This document shows, piece after piece, positions 6,673-13,759 of a stretch of 16,027 bases of DNA (positions are counted from its first letter, which is position 1; every line of letters starts with the position of its first letter). The notes under the pieces are model-generated. The model made no database searches and was not told the origin of the DNA. It saw nothing but the letters and a program-made list of their open reading frames with translations. Location: contig CAYLXH010000037.1 in assembly GCA_964387535.1 (NCBI GenBank), forward strand, positions 1-16,027. The letters run 5' to 3'. This DNA is from Butyricicoccus_A sp964387535. GTDB lineage: Bacteria; Bacillota; Clostridia; Oscillospirales; Butyricicoccaceae. The position numbers and the translations under genes were made by a program.

Positions 6673-9126
6673 TCACATATCCAACGGATTGACATCGGCA
6701 AACAACGCCACGGATCGAAACCGGCTGTCAGATGCAACTTCCCGCAGGATACCGCTGAGCAATACTCTCCGCCGTTTTCCATCCGGACATCGGATCGTCA
6801 GATGGTAGCGATAGCGGTTCATAACACGCAGAACACGCGCAGGAGCAGGCCCCAGCACCGGATATTGAAAATCTGAAAACTGATTCCGCATCAGATTTTC
6901 CATGCGCTGTTTTACATAGACCAGTGCCTCCAGAACATCCCGCTCGATTTCTGAAGACGCAGTCAGCGTGACAATCTGTGCCGCCGGCGGGCACTGCAGC
7001 GCCTGCCTCAGCTCAATCTCCCGCTCATAAAACTGCTCATAATCCTGACGCGCCGCATTCAAAATCACTTCATGCTGCGGAACACAAGTTTGAATCACCG
7101 CACGGCCCTGTATCGCGCGCCGTCCGGCGCGGCCGATAACCTGCGTGAGCAGCGAAAACGTTCGCTCCCTCGCACGATAATCTGGAGCAAACAGCGATTG
7201 ATCCGCATCCACGACGCCAACGAGAGCGACATTGTCAAAGTCTAACCCCTTAGTCACCATCTGTGTCCCGAGCAAAATGTCCGCCTCTTCGGCGCCAAAA
7301 CGGCTCAAAATCTTTTCATGTGCATTCTTTGCACTCGTGGTGTCTGCATCCATGCGCAGCACACGCGCCGCCGGAAAGCGTTCATGCAGCTCCTGCTCCA
7401 CGCGCTGTGTCCCGGCGCCCTCTGTTTTCAGATGACTGCTTCCACACACCGGACAGACACGCGGCAATGGTTTGGAACTGCCACAGTAATGACACATGAT
7501 ACGGCCGTTCGCCGAATGATATGTCATGGATACACTACACGACGGGCATTCTGGTGTCCAACCGCAGCCCGTACACGTCACCTGCCGCGCCGCGCCGCGC
7601 CGATTGAGGAATAAAATCGCTTGGTGATTGTCCTGCAGTGTCTGTGCAATCGCCTCATGGAGTATCGGCCCAATCGAGCCAAAATACCCCTGCTTCGCAC
7701 TTTCCCTCATGTCTGCAATCGTCACATGAGGAAGCTGTGTTCCCGCATAACGTTCTCGCAACGTGACCATGGGATACCTCCCGGTCTCCGCCCCATAAAA
7801 CGTCTCAATCGCTGGCGTCGCAGATCCCAGAACCAATAGCGCATTTTCCTGCATCACACGGTATTTTGCAATATCCCGCGCATGATACCGAGGAGACTGA
7901 TCAGATTTGTACGCGTCATCCTGCTCCTCATCCACAATCAACAGTCCCAGATTCTGTACCGGGGCAAACACCGCTGATCGGGTTCCTATGACAACGCGCG
8001 CTGCTCCGCTTGAAATACGCTTCCAACTGTCATAGCGTTCACCAACCGACAACGCCGAATGCATCACCGCCACACAGTCACCAAAACAGCCAACAAACTG
8101 TCGGATCATTTGCGGCGTCAATCCGATCTCCGGCACCAACACAATCGCGCCCTTTTCCTCTTCCAGCGCCTGCCGGATCAGATGGAGATAAACCTGCGTT
8201 TTTCCGCTCCCGGTCACACCAAACAGCAGCGCCGCTTCCGGATGTCCCGAAGACAGCAGCGGCTGAATGCGTTGATACGCCTCCTGCTGAGAACGCGTCA
8301 ATGGCTCCAGCTCCATCGGTGTACATTCAGATAGTTCCGGCATGCGGAACGCTTCTTCTTCCCACTGACGGAGAATTCCCTGTTTGACCATCGTTGCAAT
8401 CACCGAGGCACTCGCACCGGTTTGGTACATCAAATCCTGACGATTATAATCCTGCCCTCCCGACAAACACTGAACAATATCCAGACGCACCGGACTGCGT
8501 CCCCGTTCTGCACGGCGGGCCGCCTGATCTTCCGGCATGTTCAAACCGATCATCGTAACGGTCTTATCGCGAATCTTTCGTGAAAATGAGGTCGTACAGG
8601 ATAAAATTCCTTGTCGGCACAGCGCATGCAACGCCTTGACCGGACGGACACCACCACATGCAGCCTCCAGCTCCCGTCCCGCATGCTTTTTGTTATTTCC
8701 CACAAACAGGGAAAGAAACGGGTAGCGTTCCGCCATCTGTACAAGCTGTTCCTCTGACACCTGACCGGTTTTCGTATACCATTCTTCGTGACGAAACCAA
8801 AGTCCCGCCGGGAGCATAACCTTTACACAGTCAAAAAACGTGCAGAACAGGGAGGAACACATCCACGCTGCCAAATGAATCAAATGATCATTCAACACCG
8901 GTTCTGCATCTAAAACAGATACGATCTCCTTGAGCGGCTCCGACTCCTCCGCCTCACTCAATTGTACGGCAAACGCCTCCACCGTACGGTTTCCTCGCCC
9001 GAATGGGACAAGAATGCGCATCCCCGGCACCAGCTGCTGCGCCAATGTTTCCGGGATGAAATAATCATATAATCGGTCAAACGTAAAATTTGCCGCGCTG
9101 ACCGCCGCGCGGCAAACCGGACGCAT
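6673..9126 (-). CDS. priA: Primosomal protein N' (PriA replication-restart helicase)
   Basis: 3'-5' DNA helicase that recognises stalled forks and reloads the replisome. The 817 residues show the N-terminal 3'-BD (FDRLYDYFIP), Walker A GVTGSGKT (303-310), Walker B DEEQ (399-402, where many homologues have DEEH), YKSDQSPRYHARD (aromatic-rich loop), GSATP (434-438), an eight-cysteine zinc region (Cys518, 521, 527, 530, 545, 548, 558, 561), GAGTQRVEQEL, TQMVTKGLDF (621-630) and QVIGRAGRR (662-670). All catalytic elements look intact. ATG at 9126 overlaps the coaBC stop as TGATG; a GTG one codon upstream is an alternative. Linkage with coaBC and def is conserved in Firmicutes. Confidence 0.97.
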   Translation of the reverse strand: MRPVCRAAVSAANFTFDRLYDYFIPETLAQQLVPGMRILVPFGRGNRTVEAFAVQLSEAEESEPLKEIVSVLDAEPVLNDHLIHLAAWMCSSLFCTFFDCVKVMLPAGLWFRHEEWYTKTGQVSEEQLVQMAERYPFLSLFVGNNKKHAGRELEAACGGVRPVKALHALCRQGILSCTTSFSRKIRDKTVTMIGLNMPEDQAARRAERGRSPVRLDIVQCLSGGQDYNRQDLMYQTGASASVIATMVKQGILRQWEEEAFRMPELSECTPMELEPLTRSQQEAYQRIQPLLSSGHPEAALLFGVTGSGKTQVYLHLIRQALEEEKGAIVLVPEIGLTPQMIRQFVGCFGDCVAVMHSALSVGERYDSWKRISSGAARVVIGTRSAVFAPVQNLGLLIVDEEQDDAYKSDQSPRYHARDIAKYRVMQENALLVLGSATPAIETFYGAETGRYPMVTLRERYAGTQLPHVTIADMRESAKQGYFGSIGPILHEAIAQTLQDNHQAILFLNRRGAARQVTCTGCGWTPECPSCSVSMTYHSANGRIMCHYCGSSKPLPRVCPVCGSSHLKTEGAGTQRVEQELHERFPAARVLRMDADTTSAKNAHEKILSRFGAEEADILLGTQMVTKGLDFDNVALVGVVDADQSLFAPDYRARERTFSLLTQVIGRAGRRAIQGRAVIQTCVPQHEVILNAARQDYEQFYEREIELRQALQCPPAAQIVTLTASSEIERDVLEALVYVKQRMENLMRNQFSDFQYPVLGPAPARVLRVMNRYRYHLTIRCPDGKRRRVLLSGILREVASDSRFRSVALFADVNPLDM

Positions 9127-10334
9127 CACAGCTGTTTTGCCGTGTGGAGTGCTGCCAGCCGATCCAGCAAAACATCTGCAACCTCTGTCTTGTCCATCAG
9201 CTCCAACGGCTCCACGCGACCGTCACGATACAACAGTGTCACTACATTGGTATCGCCAGCAAATCCTGCACCGTCTGTTTTTAAATTATTTGCCACAATG
9301 ACATCACAATTCTTCGCATTCAGCTTCTTCGCAGAATTCTCCAACAGATCGCGTGTCTCCATCGAAAATCCACAAATCACCTGATCCGGCCGGCGCAGTG
9401 TCCCAATTTCCGCTAAAATGTCCGGATTCCGCGTCAACGAAATATGCATGTCATCCTGTTTCTTTTTAATCTTATCGTCTTGATAATTACTCGGACGGTA
9501 ATCGCCGACGGCAGCCGCTTTGATCATCAAATCCGATTCCGGAAGTACCGACAGCACAGCCTCGCGCATATCGCAAGCAGATACCACCGGAATCATGTGA
9601 ACGCCTTCCGGGGCGGCGAGCGAGACCGGTCCGGAAATCAAATTCACTTGTGCACCGCGTCGCCGTGCGCACTGTGCAATCGCATATCCCATCTTGCCTG
9701 TCGAATGATTCGACAAGAACCGTACCGGATCCATTGCCTCCCGTGTCGGCCCGGCTGTTACCGTCACCGTCCGGCCTAGCAGATCCTTCGGCGTCAACGC
9801 CGACAAAATCGCTTCTTCAATCACCGCGACATCCGCAAGCTTTCCTCGCCCTGTGTCGCCACAGGCCAAATGCCCGGATGCCGGCTCAACAAACTGTGCT
9901 CCCCGCCCTTTCAGAGTGGCAATATTTTCCTGCGTCGCAGGATTCTCATACATTGCTGTATTCATCGCAGGTGCAAACAAACACGGCGCCCGCGTTGCCA
10001 GCAACGTCGTGGACAGCATGTCATCTGCGAGACCGTGCGCTGCTTTTGCCAGAATATTCGCCGTCGCTGGCACAACCGCGAATATATCCGCCGCTTTTGC
10101 CAGGGCAATATGTTCCACTTCCCACGGAAAATCACGGTCAAACTGATCACAAACGACACGAGCACCCGACAGTACTTCCAACGTCAGCGGCTGAACGAAC
10201 TCACAGGCATGCCGTGTCATGATCACGTGAACAGTGATATTCTTTTTTCTCAGGCGGCTGACGAGGTCACATGCTTTATAGGCAGCAATCCCACCGGTAA
10301 CGCCCAGCACAACTGTCTTTCCGGAAAAAACCAT
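9126..10334 (-). CDS. coaBC: Bifunctional phosphopantothenoylcysteine decarboxylase / phosphopantothenate-cysteine ligase
   Basis: CoaBC makes 4'-phosphopantetheine for coenzyme A: CoaB joins cysteine to 4'-phosphopantothenate using CTP, and CoaC decarboxylates the product with FMN. The 402 residues show the flavodoxin-like CoaC domain (GVTGGIAAYK, 11-20; active-site His75; PAMNTAMY, 122-129; substrate-flap Cys158 in GHLACGDTGRGK) followed by the CoaB domain (TAGPTREAMDPVRFLSNHSTGKMG around 193-216; AAAVGDYRP; lysine-rich KIKKK near 288-292; VANNL). Both halves are complete. A GAGGAG overlaps the end of rpoZ upstream of the ATG; the gap from rpoZ is 4 nt. The stop overlaps the priA start by 1 nt, suggesting coupled translation. 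Confidence 0.97.
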   Translation of the reverse strand: MVFSGKTVVLGVTGGIAAYKACDLVSRLRKKNITVHVIMTRHACEFVQPLTLEVLSGARVVCDQFDRDFPWEVEHIALAKAADIFAVVPATANILAKAAHGLADDMLSTTLLATRAPCLFAPAMNTAMYENPATQENIATLKGRGAQFVEPASGHLACGDTGRGKLADVAVIEEAILSALTPKDLLGRTVTVTAGPTREAMDPVRFLSNHSTGKMGYAIAQCARRRGAQVNLISGPVSLAAPEGVHMIPVVSACDMREAVLSVLPESDLMIKAAAVGDYRPSNYQDDKIKKKQDDMHISLTRNPDILAEIGTLRRPDQVICGFSMETRDLLENSAKKLNAKNCDVIVANNLKTDGAGFAGDTNVVTLLYRDGRVEPLELMDKTEVADVLLDRLAALHTAKQL

Positions 10335-10338
10335 CCGC

Positions 10339-10635
10339 TTACAGCTCCTCCAAAATGTCGTCCGCTGCTGTGATATCGTCCTCCGCAGAAGGGGTTTCTA
10401 CCGAAGCCAATATCTCTGCCATTTCCGCTGCCGGTTCCGGCTTCGGTCCCTCACGATAAGCAATTTTTCCCTCAGCAATTTCGTCAATTGCCAGCTTCAC
10501 CGGCTTCTCCGGAATCTTTTCTTGTTCCGCCTCAGCCTCCAGCGTAATATCACGGGCGCGCTGTGCTACAAGATTGACCAGCAAGTATCGATTGTTTACC
10601 CGATTCATCAAGTCCTGCATAGACGGTTTTAACAT
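10339..10635 (-). CDS. rpoZ: RNA polymerase omega subunit
   Basis: Small RNA polymerase subunit that helps beta-prime fold and assemble. The 98 residues start MLKPSMQDLMNRVNNRYLLV, followed by the conserved NLVAQRARDI (21-30) and KPVKLAIDEIAEGKI (44-58). A rather long Pro/Ala/acidic tail (about 63-98) follows, longer than in minimal omega proteins. The frame is open to 10680, but the ATG at 10635 has AAGGAGAG 8 nt upstream and matches the family start. It lies 60 nt downstream of gmk and 4 nt upstream of coaBC, exactly the Firmicutes order gmk-rpoZ-coaBC. Confidence 0.94.
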   Translation of the reverse strand: MLKPSMQDLMNRVNNRYLLVNLVAQRARDITLEAEAEQEKIPEKPVKLAIDEIAEGKIAYREGPKPEPAAEMAEILASVETPSAEDDITAADDILEEL

Positions 10636-10663
10636 AACAACTACTCTCCTTATTATCCTGATC

Positions 10664-10684
10664 GGGCATGATTCTCCCATGCCC
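10664..10684 (-). other. Short perfect hairpin between gmk and rpoZ
   Basis: A 7-bp perfect inverted repeat (GGGCATG / CATGCCC, 10664-10670 and 10678-10684) with a 7-nt loop sits in the gmk-rpoZ gap, about 12 nt upstream of the rpoZ Shine-Dalgarno. On the gene strand no T-run follows, so it is not a standard terminator for this operon. On the opposite strand it is followed by TTTT and could stop antisense transcription. An mRNA processing or stability role is possible but unproven. Confidence 0.35.
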
Positions 10685-10695
10685 TTTTCCGTTTG

Positions 10696-11289
10696 TTATC
10701 CTTCAAATCTTCGATGTGTCGTCCGGCAACGCTCCGCGTGTAAAATCATTTCCAGCTGTGCCTTCGCCTGTTCTAAGCTATCATTTTCCACGAGGTAATC
10801 AAAATGAGGGATCTGCTGTAGCTCCCATTTTGCCGTATCCAGCCGCTTCTGCACTGTCTCCTCATCTTCTGTCTGTCGTCCGCGCAGGCGAGACTCCAAC
10901 GTCGAAAAGTCCGGCGGTGCCACAAAAATCATCGCTGCTTCCGGAACCTTTTCACGAATCTGCATGGCTCCCTGCACCTCAATCTCCAAAATTACGTCCT
11001 CACCTTGAGCCAGACGCTTTTGAATCGGTCCAAGCGGTGTCCCATACCAATTTCCACTGAACTCCGCATACTCCAGAAATTCTCCCCGTGCAATTTTGTC
11101 TTTAAACTGTTCTCGCGTCAGAAAAAAATAGCTGATGCCATCCTTTTCACCTGGCCGCGGAGTCCGCGTTGTCGCCGAAACAGAGAGAAAAAGATTCCTT
11201 TGCTCCGGCAATACTTTGTTTAACAATGTTCCCTTTCCGACGCCCGACGGCCCCGTCAAGACAAACATGGTTCCTCGCTGTTTAATCAT
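10696..11289 (-). CDS. gmk: Guanylate kinase
   Basis: Phosphorylates GMP to GDP with ATP, feeding GTP and (p)ppGpp pools. The 197 residues fit the family length of about 200. The P-loop GPSGVGKGT (13-21) is followed by the GMP-binding SVSATTRTPRPGE, YFFLTREQF, GEFLEYAEFSGNWYGTP and the lid region. The frame continues to 11376, but those extra codons overlap the RemA gene and do not resemble the family. ATG at 11289, with GAGGTGG upstream, overlaps the remA stop by 8 nt. A second internal Met before FVLTGPSG is less likely because it lacks its own ribosome site. The remA-gmk-rpoZ order is conserved. Confidence 0.96.
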   Translation of the reverse strand: MIKQRGTMFVLTGPSGVGKGTLLNKVLPEQRNLFLSVSATTRTPRPGEKDGISYFFLTREQFKDKIARGEFLEYAEFSGNWYGTPLGPIQKRLAQGEDVILEIEVQGAMQIREKVPEAAMIFVAPPDFSTLESRLRGRQTEDEETVQKRLDTAKWELQQIPHFDYLVENDSLEQAKAQLEMILHAERCRTTHRRFEG

Positions 11290-11548
11290 GCCTTGCCACC
11301 TCGTCTGTCTCCTCCCGGCTCTCCGTCCGTCCCGCAATCGCTTCCGGAGAAATTGCAGAAAGCACCAAATGATCACTGTCCATCACCAAAACGGCACGCG
11401 TACGCCGTCCATAGGTGCCGTCAATCACCATTTTGCGCTCCTTCGCCTCCTGTACCATTCGCTTTACCGGAGCAGACTCTGGCGCCACCACCGCAATCAG
11501 GCGATCGGCAGAGACCAAATTGCCGAATCCAATATTTATGAGCTTCAA
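11282..11548 (-). CDS. remA: RemA-family extracellular matrix regulator (DUF370)
   Basis: An 88-residue DNA-binding regulator. In B. subtilis RemA activates matrix and osmoprotection genes and forms multimeric rings around DNA; the same role here is inference from family. It closely matches the family pattern: INIGFGNLVSADRLIAVV (4-21), ESAPVKRMV, DGTYGRRTRAVLVMDSDH and LSAISPEAIA. The initiation codon is TTG (11546-11548), with a GGAG 8 nt upstream that follows immediately on the yicC stop (12 nt gap). Its short tail after about residue 74 is acidic and variable. In many Clostridia, as I recall, this gene is present without the B. subtilis matrix operons, so its local targets are unknown. 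Confidence 0.93.
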   Translation of the reverse strand: MKLINIGFGNLVSADRLIAVVAPESAPVKRMVQEAKERKMVIDGTYGRRTRAVLVMDSDHLVLSAISPEAIAGRTESREETDEVARHD

Positions 11549-11560
11549 ACCGATCGCTCC

Positions 11561-12436
11561 TCACTCAATATTCTGAACTTGCTCCCGAATCTTTTCGATC
11601 TCTGACTTAAGATCCACTACAATTTGAGCCAGATCCATGTCATTCGCCTTGGAACCAATCGTGTTGGCCTCTCGATTCATCTCCTGAATTAGAAAATCCA
11701 GCTTACGTCCAACCGGCTTTCCACTGTCGGCCATCAACTCCATCTGTTGGATATGACTGCGCAGTCGAACGGTTTCTTCATCCACCGCAGTACGATCTGC
11801 ATAGATTGCCGCTTCGGTCAGAATACGCTGCGGATCAATGGTAGTATCGGCAAGAACGTCCTTCATGCGCGTCTCCAGCTTTTCCCGATATTCCGCCACT
11901 GCCCGCGGCGACCGCTGTTCCACTTCGGACACGAGGTGAAGAATGGTCGTTCCACGCTGAAGAATATCCTCCCGCAGTTTCGCACCTTCCCGTTCCCGCA
12001 TTGCACAAAAATCTTCTGCCGCCGTCGTCAAGACCTGCAGCACATCGGCTTTGATCTCCTCGGCATCGGCCTCTTCTTTTTCCGCCGTAAACACATCTGG
12101 CATCTTAGCAATGTTCATGACGGTGACATCGTCTTTCAGTCCATACTGATCCCGAATTGTGTGCAGCGCCTCCAGATAACTTTCCAGAATTTTTCTATTC
12201 AGTACAATTGTCTCATCTCCAGCCGCACTGGCATCAATTCCGATAAAAACATCAACCTTCCCGCGCGCAATCAATGTACCGACCGCGCTCTTTGCCGCTT
12301 CATCCAGAAAGCCATACATACGCGGTGCCTTAACATTGACATCCAGATAGCGGTGATTGACAGAGCGAAGCTCGACAGTAATATCCCGATCATGAATTGT
12401 CATTCGGGCTCTGCCGTATCCAGTCATGCTCTTCAA
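11561..12436 (-). CDS. yicC: YicC/YloC-family endoribonuclease
   Basis: Member of the YicC family, whose Escherichia coli and B. subtilis members act as endoribonucleases on RNA, including small RNAs. The 291 residues begin KSMTGYGRA and VNHRYLDVNVKAPR (27-40), followed by a helical central region rich in Glu and Lys. They end with the highly conserved DUF1732 C-terminus (GRKLDFLIQEMNREANTIGS, then IVVDLKSEIEKIREQVQNIE). The start is TTG at 12434-12436 with GGAGGG 6 nt upstream; a later ATG three codons in would cut the conserved N-terminus. It is the first gene of the long operon, 12 nt ahead of remA, behind a clear sigma-A promoter. Substrates here are unknown. Confidence 0.95.
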   Translation of the reverse strand: MKSMTGYGRARMTIHDRDITVELRSVNHRYLDVNVKAPRMYGFLDEAAKSAVGTLIARGKVDVFIGIDASAAGDETIVLNRKILESYLEALHTIRDQYGLKDDVTVMNIAKMPDVFTAEKEEADAEEIKADVLQVLTTAAEDFCAMREREGAKLREDILQRGTTILHLVSEVEQRSPRAVAEYREKLETRMKDVLADTTIDPQRILTEAAIYADRTAVDEETVRLRSHIQQMELMADSGKPVGRKLDFLIQEMNREANTIGSKANDMDLAQIVVDLKSEIEKIREQVQNIE

Positions 12437-12442
12437 GTTATT

Positions 12443-12448
12443 CCCTCC
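12443..12448 (-). promoter_or_regulatory. Shine-Dalgarno supporting the TTG start of yicC
   Basis: GGAGGG lies 6 nt before TTG (12434-12436). The conserved family N-terminus K-S-M-T-G-Y-G starts directly behind this TTG, so sequence conservation and ribosome site agree on the non-ATG start. Confidence 0.8.
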
Positions 12449-12467
12449 AATTGGTAAATAATCGAAA

Positions 12468-12500
12468 ACCCTTTCCGTGTCAGCTTCCTTGCCAAAGGGT
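12468..12500 (-). other. 5'-leader stem-loop of the yicC operon
   Basis: A 7-bp repeat (ACCCTTT / AAAGGGT, 12494-12500 and 12468-12474) with a 19-nt loop falls a few nucleotides after the predicted transcription start, and is followed by TTTTCG. It could protect the 5' end of the long transcript or act as a weak attenuator. The loop is large and the T-run short, so termination is uncertain. Confidence 0.35.
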
Positions 12501-12509
12501 GTTCATATT

Positions 12510-12539
12510 ATTATACCAATCCACATCGTGATTCGTCAA
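12510..12539 (-). promoter_or_regulatory. Sigma-A-type promoter of the yicC-to-kinase operon
   Basis: On the minus strand a -35 box TTGACG (12534-12539) and a perfect -10 TATAAT (12510-12515) are separated by 18 nt. Transcription would start near 12503, leaving a leader of about 65 nt before yicC. The element sits just after the terminator of the preceding gene set. It is the best promoter in the window, and no equally good one was seen inside the downstream operon. Confidence 0.82.
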
Positions 12540-12551
12540 GGTTTGGAAAAT

Positions 12552-12586
12552 CGAAAAAGCGGTTTCCCTGTTCTTTTCTGACCGCC
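12552..12586 (-). terminator. Possible second, weaker terminator hairpin
   Basis: GCGGT (12581-12585) can pair with ACCGC (12559-12563) across a 17-nt loop, with a wobble pair at the base and a run of five T on the gene strand (12554-12558). It directly follows the stronger hairpin at 12598-12617 and may act as a backup. The short stem and long loop make this tentative. Confidence 0.35.
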
Positions 12587-12617
12587 ATGAAAAGGAACTC
12601 CCATCTCACAATGGGAG
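12585..12617 (-). terminator. Rho-independent terminator overlapping the end of the membrane-protein gene
   Basis: A perfect 7-bp GC-containing stem (CTCCCAT / ATGGGAG, 12611-12617 and 12598-12604) with a 6-nt loop is followed on the gene strand by the T-rich tail TTCCTTTTC. The stop codon of the membrane-protein gene (12606-12608) lies inside the loop. It separates this gene set from the promoter of the yicC operon. Confidence 0.65.
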
Positions 12618-13109
12618 ACGGGAGAGGATCACATAAATCAATTTCGAAAATACCACATCATAGGCAACAAACACAGCCAAAACAACCGGCAGAAAGATGC
12701 CCAAATGAGAAACCAGCACGCCAGGAAATAAACCTAGTACTTCGGCAGACAGATAGAAGAGCGCGGATGCAATCAACAAACAAAATCCCGCTTTCAGCGC
12801 CCATTCCACTGCGCTGCGATGCAAGCGCTCAATACAATTTTTCAGCAGTGTGTATGGTCCAAAAAAGGCAGCGTACAACACCGCGCACCCCTTCATCGGA
12901 AGCAGCAGCAGTCCCAGAACCGACGCCGCAATCCAACTGATTGCCCCAACACCCAATCCACATCGTGCAATCGTAACCGCACTGGCTACACCGGCCAGTG
13001 CCGTCAATCCCAGCCGTCCGGCAGGGGAAATCGATGCGACCAACAACAAGGCCAGCGTCAGAGCCGTCATCACTCCGCCCACAGCAATTGATTTCGTCTT
13101 TGCGTTCAC
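12606..13109 (-). CDS. Small polytopic membrane protein of unknown function
   Basis: The 167 residues are strongly hydrophobic, with about five to six membrane segments: near 8-26, 33-50, 53-72, 75-90, 104-123 and 136-162. Short charged loops separate them (for example KNCIERLHRSAVEW, 90-103). No catalytic motif is visible. The pattern, with small residues in the helices and a Lys/Arg-rich N-terminus, loosely recalls ECF-transporter S components, but I cannot confirm this. The start is GTG at 13107-13109 with GAGGG 6 nt upstream. The gene lies 26 nt downstream of the J-domain gene and ends in a terminator, so it closes that transcription unit. Reality as a gene is supported by the ribosome site, coherent hydrophobicity and terminator. 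Confidence 0.8.
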   Translation of the reverse strand: MNAKTKSIAVGGVMTALTLALLLVASISPAGRLGLTALAGVASAVTIARCGLGVGAISWIAASVLGLLLLPMKGCAVLYAAFFGPYTLLKNCIERLHRSAVEWALKAGFCLLIASALFYLSAEVLGLFPGVLVSHLGIFLPVVLAVFVAYDVVFSKLIYVILSRLPL

Positions 13110-13135
13110 AGCAATCCCTCAATTCCTTCCAACAC

Positions 13136-13759
13136 TCAGCAGCCGGCACCCATGCAATCGCACAGACAATTCAGGCACAACAGCTGACCACAGCAGTCCA
13201 ACGCGTCCGAATTCTGCGTCGGACGATACCCTCCGTATTGCGCCGTTTGGTTTAATGTCTGTTTCATCCGCTGATACTGGAAATTATTTGGTTCCATGCT
13301 GCACGCCAAATTGATCTCCTGCAATGCCTCATCAAACCAGCCCTTGCGGTAGCAAATATTGGAACGAAGAAAATGCCACTCCGCATCTCGTTCCGAACAG
13401 CGGTTGAGCAGTTCTTCCGCCATTCCAACATTGCCGACATTGATTGCATTACGTACCTGATTATACAATCCGGCATTGGCGCCTTGGTAAGCGTTGCCGC
13501 CAGCATATCCATATCCACCACTCTGGTATCCGCCGCTTTGCTGCTGGTAACTGCCTCCTGCCGAACCGCCCGACTTTCGCTGCTTCATAATCGCATCATA
13601 GGCGTCATTGACTTGCTGCATCTTTTCCTGCGCCAGATCAGCCAGCGGGTTGTTTACATAATTATCCGGATGATATTTTCGCGCCAGCTCACGATATGCA
13701 CTTTTCACCTCATCATCCGTCGCATTCGATGAGATACCAAGAATTTTATATGGATCCAT
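13136..13759 (-). CDS. J-domain protein with Gly/Tyr linker, helical repeats and cysteine-rich tail
   Basis: A class-C-like co-chaperone expected to stimulate a DnaK-type Hsp70. The 207 residues carry an N-terminal J domain (1-60: DPYKILGISSNATDDEVKSA, HPD at 30-32). A Gly/Tyr/Gln-rich linker follows (about 64-97), then a TPR-like helical region (about 99-170, with WHFLRSNICYRKGWFDEAL). The tail has seven cysteines within its last 19 residues (CC, C-x2-C-x-C-x-C and a final Cys). It has no DnaJ zinc-finger domain, so it is not DnaJ itself. ATG at 13759 overlaps the DUF5685 gene by 14 nt and has GGAGG 11 nt upstream. An in-frame ATG at 13777 is an alternative. Co-translation with DUF5685 suggests a shared job. 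Confidence 0.9.
   Translation of the reverse strand: MDPYKILGISSNATDDEVKSAYRELARKYHPDNYVNNPLADLAQEKMQQVNDAYDAIMKQRKSGGSAGGSYQQQSGGYQSGGYGYAGGNAYQGANAGLYNQVRNAINVGNVGMAEELLNRCSERDAEWHFLRSNICYRKGWFDEALQEINLACSMEPNNFQYQRMKQTLNQTAQYGGYRPTQNSDALDCCGQLLCLNCLCDCMGAGC

Noticed and set aside
9650..10222. Long plus-strand open frame of 190 codons opposite coaBC
   Set aside because: It is antisense to an intact, highly conserved gene. It has no Shine-Dalgarno and no recognisable domain, and its composition is typical of a shadow frame.
11747..12457. Plus-strand open frame of 236 codons opposite yicC
   Set aside because: Antisense to the conserved YicC gene; the stop-free run is explained by codon bias of the real gene.
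12437..12605. Riboswitch or small RNA in the longest non-coding stretch
   Set aside because: The predicted leader is only about 65 nt with one simple stem; no known riboswitch core or T-box was recognised.
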